DNA of 64,000 nucleotides from JANOBD01 sp031411495 (GTDB taxonomy: Bacteria; Planctomycetota; Phycisphaerae; Tepidisphaerales; Tepidisphaeraceae): assembly GCA_031411495.1 (NCBI GenBank), contig JANOBD010000120.1, positions 62,001-126,000 of the forward strand. The letters are read 5' to 3'. How positions within the stretch are numbered: the stretch's first letter is position 1; every line of letters begins with the position of its first letter. The notes beneath the pieces were generated by a model. It was not told the DNA's origin. It saw only the letters and a list, made by a program, of their open reading frames with translations, and searched no databases. The translations under genes and the position numbers were made by a program. This document shows positions 26,711 to 34,912 of the stretch, one piece after another.

Positions 26711-27880
26711 TCACGCCACCGCCTTCACAACCTTCTGCGCCGCGTCCGTCAGATCCGCCGCCGGAATGAGCGTCGGCAATTGCTTCTGTGCGCCCTTGAG
26801 AATCTCCCGCGCCTTCTCACTGTTGGTCCCTTCGAGCCTGACCACCACCGGCACCTTGAAGCCGACTTCGTTGCCGGCCTTGATCAGCGCCTCGGCGATC
26901 AGGTCGCACTTGGCGATGCCGCCGAAGATGTTCACGAGGATGCCCTTCACCTTTTTATCCGCGAGGATGATCCGGAAGGCTTCGATCGCGCCCTCTGCGG
27001 TTACGCCGCCGCCCACGTCGAGAAAGTTCGCTGGGTCGCCGCCGTGGTGCTTGATGATGTCCATCGTCGCCATCGCCAGGCCCGCGCCGTTGACCAGGCA
27101 ACCGATGTTGCCGTCCAGCGCGATGTAGGTGAGCGACGCCTTGGCGGCACGCACATCGAGTTCATTCTCCTGCGTCACATCGGCCATTTCGGCGATGCGC
27201 TTCTGGCGGAAGAGCGCGTTGTCGTCGAAGTTGAACTTCGCATCCAGCGCCACCAGCTTGTCGTCCTGCGTTACGACCAGCGGGTTGATTTCCACGAGGC
27301 TCGCATCCGTCGAGTAGAACGCTTTGGCAAGGCTGGTGATGATGTTCGCCGCCTCGTTCACGCGCTTGCCTTCGAAGCCGAGTTTGAACGCGACTTCCCG
27401 CGCCACGTATGCCTGCAGACCCATCGTCGGGTGCAGCGGCACCTTGATGACCTTTTCCGGGTGCTTCGCGGCGACTTCCTCGATGTCCATGCCGCCCTCG
27501 GCGCTGGCGATCAGCGTCGCCGTGTTCTTCGAGCGATCGAGCACGATCGAGACGTAATATTCCTTGGCGATGTCGACGCCCGGCGCCACCAGCAGCACGC
27601 TCACCGGCACGCCTTCGGGCCCGGTCTGGTTGCTGACCATTTTGTTCGAGAGCATGAACTTAGCGGCGGCCTGCACTTCGTCGGGCGTCTTACAGAGCTT
27701 GACGAACCCCGCCTTGCCGCGTCCGCCGGCGTATACCTGGGCCTTGACTACTACCATCGACCCACCGAACTTCTTGAACGCCGCCACGGCGTCATCGACA
27801 TTGCGGACGACCTCCGCCGGCGGCACCGGGATGCCGAACTCGGAGAGGATCTGTCGCGCCTGATATTCGTGAATTTTCAT
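26711..27880 (-). CDS. sucC: Succinyl-CoA ligase (ADP-forming) subunit beta
   Basis: Catalyses, with SucD, reversible succinyl-CoA to succinate conversion coupled to ATP or GTP in the citric acid cycle. 389 residues, the expected length. KIHEYQARQILSEFGIPVP at the start, VVKAQVYAGGRGKAGFVKL, SLVEINPLVV, ALDAKFNFDDNALFR, NGAGLAMATMDIIKHHGG and LVNIFGGIAKCDLIAEALI are all diagnostic. ATG 27880 is chosen over an earlier in-frame ATG because the conserved MKIHEYQ begins there. sucD, usually adjacent, is not present on either side. Confidence 0.95.
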   Translation of the reverse strand: MKIHEYQARQILSEFGIPVPPAEVVRNVDDAVAAFKKFGGSMVVVKAQVYAGGRGKAGFVKLCKTPDEVQAAAKFMLSNKMVSNQTGPEGVPVSVLLVAPGVDIAKEYYVSIVLDRSKNTATLIASAEGGMDIEEVAAKHPEKVIKVPLHPTMGLQAYVAREVAFKLGFEGKRVNEAANIITSLAKAFYSTDASLVEINPLVVTQDDKLVALDAKFNFDDNALFRQKRIAEMADVTQENELDVRAAKASLTYIALDGNIGCLVNGAGLAMATMDIIKHHGGDPANFLDVGGGVTAEGAIEAFRIILADKKVKGILVNIFGGIAKCDLIAEALIKAGNEVGFKVPVVVRLEGTNSEKAREILKGAQKQLPTLIPAADLTDAAQKVVKAVA

Positions 27881-28339
27881 GTGGTGTCGGATCGTATCGG
27901 CATCCGCGAGCGGACTCAAACCAGCGCAGACCCTCTCAATTCCTCTCGTAACCGCGCCTCAGTGCCGCTGCGCTGGCAAGCTGGGCAGGAACAGCACTTG
28001 TTTTCCGTTCCCTCCTGTTCCGTTCTGTTCAGCCCCCTGTCGCCCGGCGGACGGACTCGCTCGCGAATCGGATACAAACGGCACCTGCATAACAGCTGCG
28101 AGAGGTCGGAAGCAAGAAATCCCCCGGCGGGCGGATCGCTTGCTGCACCCGGACGGCGGATTCGTCGCGATACGATCGTCGCACGTGGTGTCATGCACTC
28201 GCCTGTCTGGTCTGGGACTCTTACGCGGATAAGATCAAACGCGTTCGGAAATTGGCGCGACAGCGACTGCCGATCCGGTACCTTTCAAAGCGGTTGCATC
28301 GCCGGCAGACAACACGGCTAGACAACCAGGAGAATCGAA
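27881..28339. other. Intergenic region, 459 bases
   Basis: Divergent spacer between sucC and a VOC gene. A patch at about 28000-28035 repeats a GTTCCGTT/GTTCTGTT word several times without an inverted partner. No gene or RNA is recognised. Confidence 0.45.
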
Positions 28340-28825
28340 ATGGCTAACCCAGCAAAGAACACGATCTGTCTCTGGTACGACGGCGACGCCGAAGAGGCCG
28401 CGCGGTTCTACGCCAAGACCTTTCCCGACTCTGCCGTCACCGCGGTGCACCTTGCTCCCGGCGACTTCCCGAGCGGGAAGAAGGGGCAGGTATTGACCGT
28501 CGAGTTCACTGTGCTGGGCATCCCCTGTCTCGGCCTCAACGGCGGGCCTGCGTTCAAACACTGCGAGGCGTTTTCGTTTCAGGTCGCGACCGCCGACCAG
28601 GCCGAAACCGACCGCTACTGGAATGCGATCGTCGGCAATGGCGGACAGGAGAGCGCGTGCGGCTGGTGCAAGGACAAGTGGGGCCTCTCGTGGCAGATCA
28701 CGCCGGTGGCGCTCTCGAAAGCGATCACCGACCCCGACCCCGCCGTCGCCAAGCGGGCGTTTGATGCGATGATGACGATGAAGAAGATCGACATCGCGAA
28801 GATCGAGGCGGCGAGACGCGGGTGA
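28340..28825 (+). CDS. VOC-family protein (PhnB / 3-demethylubiquinone methyltransferase-like)
   Basis: 161 residues. The N-terminus KNTICLWYDGDAEEAARFYAKTFPDS, the middle VEFTVLGIPCLGLNGGPAFK and the segment YWNAIVGNGGQESACGWCKDKWGLSWQI are the recurrent pattern of this glyoxalase-fold family. The fold pairs beta-alpha-beta-beta-beta modules around a metal; the substrate is unknown. CAGGAGA lies eight bases before the ATG. Monocistronic. Confidence 0.88.
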   Translation: MANPAKNTICLWYDGDAEEAARFYAKTFPDSAVTAVHLAPGDFPSGKKGQVLTVEFTVLGIPCLGLNGGPAFKHCEAFSFQVATADQAETDRYWNAIVGNGGQESACGWCKDKWGLSWQITPVALSKAITDPDPAVAKRAFDAMMTMKKIDIAKIEAARRG

Positions 28826-29170
28826 CATGGCAATTGGCAAACGGTCGAGTTGTTTCGATCATGGCCGCCGGTCTGTGCGGTGGCACATCTCGCCGTGCCG
28901 CTTGCGAACTGGGTTCTGGTCGGCGGAACGGCGCCAGACGCCGCCGGCGTTCCCAATTACCCTTCGGCTCCGCTCCCGGCTCTAACTGAATGCTTGGCTA
29001 ATTGTTTCGGTCTTCGCACTCCGAATTTGGTCGTGAACGCCCCACAACTCACAGTTTTCACTGTAGTCCGAAATAATTGTCGGTTTCGTCCGATCTAAAT
29101 CGTGTGAGGCGATGCGCCCCGGGGGCAGGCGGTGTGGGCCTGCGATGAACTGACCGACTCAAAGATCTCC
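28826..29170. other. Intergenic region, 345 bases
   Basis: No gene recognised. A short hairpin ACAGT-TTTC-ACTGT lies near 29052. The region probably carries the promoter of the downstream membrane-anchored protein. Confidence 0.4.
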
Positions 29171-30487
29171 ATGCATACTTCTCGTCCTCTAGATTCCAGC
29201 GGCGCCACCCTTCGCCTCTCGCGTGGCATGCTGGTCGGCGTCGCCACCCTGCTGACGGTTCCGTGGATCCTCGTCGCCGCGATGGCGATGCGGGGCGGAT
29301 CGCTCGCCAACGCCTCCACGCGGGTGCCCTCTGACTCACCAGGCTCCTCGGCCGCGCGTGCGGCGCCAACGACGTCGCCTGCGTCGCTGGAGATCAGGAT
29401 GAGCCAGATCGGCCCATGGGGGCAGATGCAGATCGTCCCGATCGTGCTGGAACTGCCGGACGAATATCTGCCGATGCCGACCGCGCTCGATCGCCTCACA
29501 CAGTGGAACTTCACCGGCCACACGCGTGCCGAGGCGATGGATCAGTGCAGATTGAGCGGGTTCACCGAGTCACAACTCTCAGAACTAGGCGAGGCGAACT
29601 GGAATGAAGCCGACGGTCGCTGCGTCGTTTATCCGCCCGATCCGCTCGTGATGTCGCTGAGCGCCGAGACCCGCAGCAGGCTCTATCGCGAGTTGGCGCT
29701 CGACAAGGCGAACACCGTTTCGGTCGACCCGTACTGGTTCCGTCCGGGCCGCGTTGACTTCAGGTTTCGCGGCAGCGATCTGTCGTCCAAGACGATGGAG
29801 GTTTTCAAGCGCCTGCTTTATCCGGGCGGCGAGAACGTGCTGCTCTTTGCCGACGTACTTCCGGCGATGCGCGCCATCGGCGACCCGATCGAGCAGCGGA
29901 AGTTCGCGCGTGCGCTCACGCGAAAGCGAGCGCTGATGGCGCGGCTTTTGATCGATCTCGACACCGACACCAACGCGCTGGCCGATTACTGGGGCGCGCG
30001 GGGCCGGCGAAAGGACGTTCTGCCGATCCTTAATTCGCTCAAATACAACGTGGTGGCGGGAATCGAGCGGCCTGCCGGGATCAACGTAATCGCGCTTCTC
30101 CCGCCGTTCGCGCGGGAAAGGCTTTACAACCACGCCGACGCCGGCCACGCCAGCCCCGGACTGAAGGAAGACTGCTTCTGGTCGGCGTTCAATTTCTTCG
30201 CCGATCAGACGGATGATCGTGTGAACGACATGGACTATCTCGCAACGGTGCTTCAGCGCGATTACTACAAGATCGACGCACCGACACAGGTGGGCGATGT
30301 GGTCCTCGTCGCCGACGATTCGGGCAACGCGATCCACGCCGCAAACTACATCGCCGATGACGTCGTCTTTACCAAGAACGGCATCAGCATCACGCAGCCG
30401 TGGATTCTCCAGTCGATGAACGACATGCTCGAGGCGTATCGGATCAAGTCCCGGACGCTGAAAGTGGTCTACTTTCGGAAGCGCTGA
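29171..30487 (+). CDS. Membrane-anchored protein with possible NlpC/P60-like C-terminal domain
   Basis: 438 residues. One transmembrane or signal-anchor helix lies at about 19-40, followed by an Ala/Ser/Pro-rich linker. Residues 70-320 are of unknown fold. The last 110 residues include EDCFWSAFNFF (Cys 335), GDVVLVADDSGNAIHAANYI (His 389) and VFTKNG, which is the order Cys ... GDV ... His ... seen in NlpC/P60 cysteine peptidases that cut cell-wall peptides. The usual third polar residue is not certain. I regard the peptidase assignment as a hypothesis. The region 28826-29170 before it has no recognisable gene. Confidence 0.6.
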   Translation: MHTSRPLDSSGATLRLSRGMLVGVATLLTVPWILVAAMAMRGGSLANASTRVPSDSPGSSAARAAPTTSPASLEIRMSQIGPWGQMQIVPIVLELPDEYLPMPTALDRLTQWNFTGHTRAEAMDQCRLSGFTESQLSELGEANWNEADGRCVVYPPDPLVMSLSAETRSRLYRELALDKANTVSVDPYWFRPGRVDFRFRGSDLSSKTMEVFKRLLYPGGENVLLFADVLPAMRAIGDPIEQRKFARALTRKRALMARLLIDLDTDTNALADYWGARGRRKDVLPILNSLKYNVVAGIERPAGINVIALLPPFARERLYNHADAGHASPGLKEDCFWSAFNFFADQTDDRVNDMDYLATVLQRDYYKIDAPTQVGDVVLVADDSGNAIHAANYIADDVVFTKNGISITQPWILQSMNDMLEAYRIKSRTLKVVYFRKR

Positions 30488-30578
30488 CGCCCAGGGCCCG
30501 ACAGCACCTGTTGACCGCTGAATAAACACCGCGTGAAACAGCGTGCCCGGCGTGCCGAAACTCGATTAAGCTCGCGGC

Positions 30579-30958
30579 ATGAAGCCCTACTCCCTCCAGC
30601 CCTGCGGGGCGTCTCCTACGACTTTGGTATGCCCCATCTCATCAAGCTCGGCGAAGTGAACGGCGGCCGCGGCGCGGCCATCTTCGAACTCGACACCTGC
30701 GCCGGCGAGGAGCCGCCCCTGCACACGCACAATGCAGAAGACGAAGTTTTTTACGTCATCAGCGGCGAACTCACCTTCCACTGCGACGGGCAGGACTTCC
30801 CGCTCAAACACGGCGGCTTCATGTTTCTGCCCAAGGGGCTGAAACACGGCTACACGATAAAGGCCGGCGAGCGCGTGCAACTGCGAGCGGCTGGGGCGGC
30901 TACGCGGCGGATGTTGAAACGCAGGGAACGAAGACCAATCGAGTTTCGGTCGCGTTGA
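30579..30958 (+). pseudogene. Frameshifted cupin-domain gene
   Basis: The central frame (from about 30606) encodes GVSYDFGMPHLIKLGEVNGG, then the metal-binding HTHNAEDEVFYVISGEL and GGFMFLPKGLKHGY, a clear small cupin. The conserved-looking start MKPYSLQP is at 30579 in a different frame, and a family-like C-terminus (SGWGGYAADVETQGT) appears after about 30885 in the third frame. No single frame covers the whole, so at least two frameshifts are needed. Either a decayed gene or sequencing errors. In the central frame only a GTG at 30533 offers a start. Confidence 0.6.
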
Positions 30959-31043
30959 ATGCAAATCTACGCCGGCTCGTGTCGAGCGGAATCGTGCTTA
31001 TTCGCCGAACGGTTACACAGGGTAGAATCGGATGTGCTGAACG

Positions 31044-31511
31044 TCACACAGCAGCGCTCTTTCGATTGGTCTTCGAGACGATCATCAGATCATTCGCGCC
31101 GAGCACTTGGCCGTCCTGTGAGCGGACTTCGAGCTCGGGAATCTGCTTGCGTTTCGCCTTGTCGGCGAGGAACTCGTTGGCGGTTTTGCCAGCACAGAAA
31201 TGTTTCTCGCCCCACTGACGAAGGGCGACGATGACCTTGTAGAGATCGCTGCCTTTGTCGGTGAGGATGTACTCATGGAAGGCGCCGCCGGAGGACCCGG
31301 GCACTTTGCGGAGAATGCCTTCATCGACGAGCTTGTGAAGCCGTGCGCTGAGAATGTTCTTGGCCATGCCCAGGCTCTGCTGGATGTCGCCAAAGCGTCG
31401 AAGGCCGAGAAGGCTGATCTGGGTGACGATCAGGAGTGACCACCAGTCGCCGATGACGTTGTAGCCGCGGGCGAGCGGACATTCTGTATTGGCTAAGCAC
31501 TTCTTTTTCAT
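31044..31511 (-). CDS. HxlR-family transcriptional regulator
   Basis: 155 residues. The N-terminal CLANTECPLARGYNVIGDWW with the Cys near position 11 and the winged helix LLGLRRFGDIQQSLGMAKNIL followed by LSARLHKLVDEGILRK are characteristic of HxlR regulators, whose Cys often senses electrophiles or redox state. A strong AAAGGAGGG precedes ATG 31511. It is divergent from an SDR gene, and the shared promoter region has two similar inverted repeats that are its likely operators. Confidence 0.9.
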   Translation of the reverse strand: MKKKCLANTECPLARGYNVIGDWWSLLIVTQISLLGLRRFGDIQQSLGMAKNILSARLHKLVDEGILRKVPGSSGGAFHEYILTDKGSDLYKVIVALRQWGEKHFCAGKTANEFLADKAKRKQIPELEVRSQDGQVLGANDLMIVSKTNRKSAAV

Positions 31512-31560
31512 CGACTTACCCTCCTTTCGGCCAGATCGGGGAGATTCTCGATCGAAATCT

Positions 31561-31577
31561 GGTTGCATTTTGAAACC
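31561..31577. promoter_or_regulatory. Candidate HxlR operator, proximal to the regulator
   Basis: GGTTGCATTTTGAAACC, a degenerate copy of the palindrome at 31601-31617 with two differences. Its centre lies 40 bases from the second site, close to four helical turns, so two dimers would bind the same DNA face. Confidence 0.6.
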
Positions 31578-31600
31578 ATCTGCGTAGAGTATGGCCTGTC

Positions 31601-31617
31601 GGTTTCAATTTGAAACC
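31601..31617. promoter_or_regulatory. Candidate HxlR operator, proximal to the SDR gene
   Basis: GGTTTCAATTTGAAACC is a perfect eight-base inverted repeat around one central base, 40 bases upstream of the SDR start, where it could overlap the promoter. Confidence 0.68.
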
Positions 31618-31656
31618 AATCATAGCACGAGAGTCGGGAAAAAACAGGAGTAAGTC

Positions 31657-32427
31657 ATGCCCAGTACCACGAAGAAGTTCAGCGGAAAAGTCGCGGTCGT
31701 CACCGGCGCGTCGAAGGGGATTGGCGCGGAAATCGCCCGGCAGCTTGCTGCCGAGGGCGCAAACGTTGTCGTCAATTACGCCTCCAGCAAGTCGGGCGCG
31801 GAGAAGGTCGTCGCCGACATCACTAATGCCGGTGGCAAGGCAGTCGCCGTCCAAGGCGACGTTTCGAAGCAGGCCGACATCGAGACGCTTTTCTCCGAAA
31901 CCAAGAAGGCCTTCGGCCGGCTCGACGTACTCGTCAACAACGCCGGCGTCTACGCCTTCGGATCACTCGAGAGCGTCACCGCCGAAGAGTATCACAGGCA
32001 GTACGGCCTGAACGTGCTCGGCCTGCTGCTCACCACCCGCGAGGCCGCCAAGCACTTCGACGACAAGGGCGGCAGCATCGTGAACATCGGCTCGGTTGTC
32101 GGCAAGGCCGCGATTCCGAACTCCAGCATCTACAGTTCGACCAAAGCCGCCGTCGACTCAATCACACGAACACTCAGCGTCGAACTTGGCCCGAAGAAGA
32201 TCCGGGTCAACGCGTTGAATCCAGGAATGGTCGAGACTGAAGGCACAACCTCCGCCGGTATCACCGACGAGGACAGCGAGTTCCGCAAGTTCATCGTGCA
32301 GACGACGCCGCTGGGCCGCATCGGGCGGGTCGACGACATCGCGCCCGTCGCCCTCTTCCTGGCTTCCGATGATGCGAAGTGGGTGACCGGCGAAACGATC
32401 TACGTCTCCGGCGGCAACCGCGGCTGA
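31657..32427 (+). CDS. Short-chain dehydrogenase/reductase (FabG-like)
   Basis: 256 residues. The Rossmann motif GASKGIGAEIARQLA, NNAG (VLVNNAGVYAF), the catalytic Ser region INIG-like IVNIGSVVG and the YSSTKAAV Tyr-x3-Lys site are all in place, and WVTGETIYVSGGNRG closes the protein as in classical SDRs. An NAD(P)-dependent oxidoreductase; the substrate is unknown. The divergent HxlR gene and shared operators suggest induction by a reactive carbonyl or quinone that the enzyme detoxifies; this is inference. A hairpin terminator follows. Confidence 0.92.
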   Translation: MPSTTKKFSGKVAVVTGASKGIGAEIARQLAAEGANVVVNYASSKSGAEKVVADITNAGGKAVAVQGDVSKQADIETLFSETKKAFGRLDVLVNNAGVYAFGSLESVTAEEYHRQYGLNVLGLLLTTREAAKHFDDKGGSIVNIGSVVGKAAIPNSSIYSSTKAAVDSITRTLSVELGPKKIRVNALNPGMVETEGTTSAGITDEDSEFRKFIVQTTPLGRIGRVDDIAPVALFLASDDAKWVTGETIYVSGGNRG

Positions 32428-32453
32428 ACGGCGCTTGACAACCGAAACCGACA

Positions 32454-32507
32454 AAAAGGGGTCATTTCTCTTCTTCGAAAAACGCGAGAAGAAAAATGAC
32501 CCCTTTT
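32454..32507. terminator. Long hairpin after the SDR gene
   Basis: Arms of 21 bases (32454-32474 with 32487-32507, containing AAAAGGGGTCATTT) pair with a single mismatch around a 12-base loop. A-rich and T-rich flanks make it usable as a bidirectional terminator. Its arms are unusually long for a simple terminator and resemble the snap-back elements elsewhere in the window. Confidence 0.75.
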
Positions 32508-32637
32508 CTTTGTCTTTTCTCTCTGACGCGCGGCGCCGCGAAGGCAGGCGAAGCGGAATCCGCCGATCGGAGCCGCCGGATTCTCGAATTTCATCGGTCC
32601 GCTCACCCTGGCGGCAGCCGCCGCGTACACTCTGGGC

Positions 32638-33327
32638 ATGCCCCGCATCCAGATTGAAAACGTCGGATCGTTCGAAGTCCCGGCCGGCAAACGTCTCGTG
32701 AACGCGCTCATCGACGAATGCGGGCAGGACCAGCTCCACTCCTGCGGCGGGATGGCAAGATGCACGACCTGTCGCGTCGAGATCGTCGGCGGCGAAACGC
32801 CGCCGATGACTGAGGCCGAGCGCGCAAAGCTGATCGAGAAGGGACTGAACGATCGGCCAGAGCTCCGACTCAGCTGCCAGATGAGCGTGGTCGGCGACGT
32901 CTCACTGCGCGTCGTCAGCCGTTTCGCCGGCAGCGGCAAAAAAGATTCCGGGCCCCGTCCTGCAGAATCGATCGGCGAACCGCCTGCGAGTGCGCGGAGA
33001 CTGATGACCGAATGGGTGCAGGTCGATCCGAACGCCCGCCGTCGGACGGTCGCGCTCGGCGAGTCGATCCACCACCTCATCTTCGAATTCGAGCCCGGCG
33101 GCGTCGGCGCAGCCCACCAACATCCGCACGAACAGACCACCTATGTCCTGTCCGGCAAGGTCCATTACACGGTGAATGGAACGGTCCGCGAGATGAACGC
33201 CGGCGACATCATCGTCGTTCCTGCGAACACGCCGCACGGGATGACCGCGATCGAAAAGAGCGTGTTGTTCGACACGTTTTCGCCACCTCGGCAGGACATT
33301 TTGGAGAAGGATCGCGTCCTGCTTTGA
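32638..33327 (+). CDS. Ferredoxin [2Fe-2S] - cupin fusion protein
   Basis: 229 residues in one uninterrupted frame. Residues 1-95 are a plant/adrenodoxin-type [2Fe-2S] ferredoxin with cluster ligands C36, C42, C45 and C80 (HSCGGMARCTTC ... RLSCQ). A 25-residue Ser/Pro/Gly linker follows. Residues about 122-229 are a cupin with HQHPHEQ and VPANTPHG, the metal-binding His sets. A reductase or dioxygenase partner is not nearby. The fusion could couple electron delivery to a metal-dependent oxygenase-like cupin, or use the cupin as a sensor; function unknown. Lies between an SDR terminator and aroA. Confidence 0.85.
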   Translation: MPRIQIENVGSFEVPAGKRLVNALIDECGQDQLHSCGGMARCTTCRVEIVGGETPPMTEAERAKLIEKGLNDRPELRLSCQMSVVGDVSLRVVSRFAGSGKKDSGPRPAESIGEPPASARRLMTEWVQVDPNARRRTVALGESIHHLIFEFEPGGVGAAHQHPHEQTTYVLSGKVHYTVNGTVREMNAGDIIVVPANTPHGMTAIEKSVLFDTFSPPRQDILEKDRVLL

Positions 33328-33405
33328 GCTGCGTGATGGCACGCCGAGCAGGCCTGCCGTCTGCATGTGGTTGCGAGGAATCGTGGGAACTCTATGTTGT
33401 GAATC

Positions 33406-34704
33406 ATGTCCGACGTGCGCCTCGAACCCATTCTAAAACCGTTCGACATCCGCTTCACTCCGCCGGGAAGCAAGTCGCTCACGAACCGCGCGTTGGTGAT
33501 GGCGGCACTCGCGGATGGCGTGAGTGAGCTGCGCAACGTGCTCTTCGCGGACGACACGCTGGTGATGCTCGATTCGCTGGCGAAGCTCGGCTTCCGCACG
33601 ATCATCGACCGCGAGGCAAAGACGGTTCACGTCCACGGCAATGGCGGGCGCATCCCGAACTCATCCGCCGAGTGCTTCGTCGGCAACTCCGGCACCACCG
33701 TCCGCTTCCTCACCGCGCTCTGCACGCTCGGCAAGGGTATCTACTCCCTCGACGGCGTCGCTCGGATGCGCCAGCGGCCGATCGGCGCGCTGCTGTCGAT
33801 GCTCCGCAATCTCGGCGCGCGGATCGACTGCACGATGAGCGAAGGTTTCCCGCCCGTCCGCATCACTGCCAACACGCTTGCCGGGGGCATCACGCGATTC
33901 GGCGCGGAATCTTCCTCGCAATTCCTCAGCGCGGTGCTGATGAGCGCGCCGTACGCCCGCAACGAGGTGCGCGTGTTGCTCGATCCGAAGCAGACGAGTT
34001 GGCCTTATGTGGAGATGACGATGCGGCAGATGGACCAGTTCCATATGCTGTGTGAACTGGAGCGCGATCCGGATACGCGTGAGCCGAAGTCGATCGCCGT
34101 GCCGCAGGGCAAGTACAAGGCCATCGCTTACGACATCGAACCGGATGCGAGCAACGCCAGTTACTTCCTCGCGCTCGCGGCGATCCATCCCGGATCGAAG
34201 ATCCAGATCGACCACCTCGGAAATCACAGTTTACAGGGCGATGCCGCGTTCGATCGCGTGCTAAAGAAGATGGGCGCGCACGTCGAGAAGACCAACGACT
34301 TCATCCGCGTCGAGGGAACCGACGAGCTCGACGGCATCGACATCGACATGAGCCCGATGCCGGATACCGCGCAGACGCTCGGCGTGGTCGCGCTCTTCGC
34401 CAAGGGCCCGACGACGATGCGCGGGCTGCACACGCTTCGCGTGAAAGAGACCGATCGCATCGCGGCGCTTCAGACCGAGCTGACGCAGCTCGGGGCGAAG
34501 GTAGACGTCGTGGAGGATACGATGACCATCCATCCGCCCGCGACGATCACGCCGGCGAAGATCGCAACGTACGACGACCATCGCATGGCGATGAGCTTCG
34601 CGATCGCGGGGACGAAGGTCGCGGGGATCGAGATCGCCGATGCCGAGTGCGTGAACAAGACGTATCCGGAGTTCTTTGCGGATCTCACTCGGCTCCTGGC
34701 ATAA
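33406..34704 (+). CDS. aroA: 3-phosphoshikimate 1-carboxyvinyltransferase (EPSP synthase)
   Basis: Transfers enolpyruvyl from PEP to shikimate-3-phosphate in the shikimate pathway. 432 residues. PPGSKSLTNRALVMAALA is the N-terminal substrate loop, GNSGTTVRFL and RQRPIGALLSML follow, and LRVKETDRIAAL and the DDHRMAMSFAIAG motif near the C-terminus are diagnostic. The GNSGTTVRFL form suggests a class I/II intermediate sequence; herbicide sensitivity cannot be inferred. aroB is 18 kb away, so shikimate genes are scattered. Confidence 0.95.
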   Translation: MSDVRLEPILKPFDIRFTPPGSKSLTNRALVMAALADGVSELRNVLFADDTLVMLDSLAKLGFRTIIDREAKTVHVHGNGGRIPNSSAECFVGNSGTTVRFLTALCTLGKGIYSLDGVARMRQRPIGALLSMLRNLGARIDCTMSEGFPPVRITANTLAGGITRFGAESSSQFLSAVLMSAPYARNEVRVLLDPKQTSWPYVEMTMRQMDQFHMLCELERDPDTREPKSIAVPQGKYKAIAYDIEPDASNASYFLALAAIHPGSKIQIDHLGNHSLQGDAAFDRVLKKMGAHVEKTNDFIRVEGTDELDGIDIDMSPMPDTAQTLGVVALFAKGPTTMRGLHTLRVKETDRIAALQTELTQLGAKVDVVEDTMTIHPPATITPAKIATYDDHRMAMSFAIAGTKVAGIEIADAECVNKTYPEFFADLTRLLA

Positions 34705-34708
34705 TAAT

Positions 34709-34750
34709 TGGCCGCGAAGGCGCGAAGAACGCAAAGGAAGACGCGAAGAA
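34709..34750. repeat. Short tandem CGCGAAG words after aroA
   Basis: The word CGCGAAG or a close variant (CGCAAAG) occurs four times within about 40 bases directly after the aroA stop. There is no inverted partner. It is adjacent to the hairpin pair at 34757-34846. Confidence 0.55.
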
Positions 34751-34756
34751 GTCATC

Positions 34757-34846
34757 CGTAGGGAGGGCACTGCCCACCTCAGCGGCAGTTCGTAGCTCAC
34801 CGCAGCATCATCACAAATGAACACGGTGGGCGATGCCCACCCTACG
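34757..34846. repeat. REP-like inverted hairpin pair upstream of the rhamnosidase gene
   Basis: The 22-base arm 34757-34778 is matched in inverted orientation by 34825-34846 with three differences (consensus CGTAGGGTGGGCA...GCCCACC). Each arm is itself a small hairpin (GGGCACTGCCC, GTGGGCGATGCCCAC). The inverted pair of imperfect hairpins is the layout of a REP/BIME element. Confidence 0.68.
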
Positions 34847-34912
34847 CCTACAGCGTGGCATGTGCATTTGAGTGCTTGCAATGTGTGGCGGGCGCCGATG
34901 CAATGCCGGCAG

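Noticed and set aside
28000..28035. GTTCCGTT words upstream of the VOC gene
   Set aside because: Tandem-like but degenerate and without an inverted partner, so not counted as a snap-back element.
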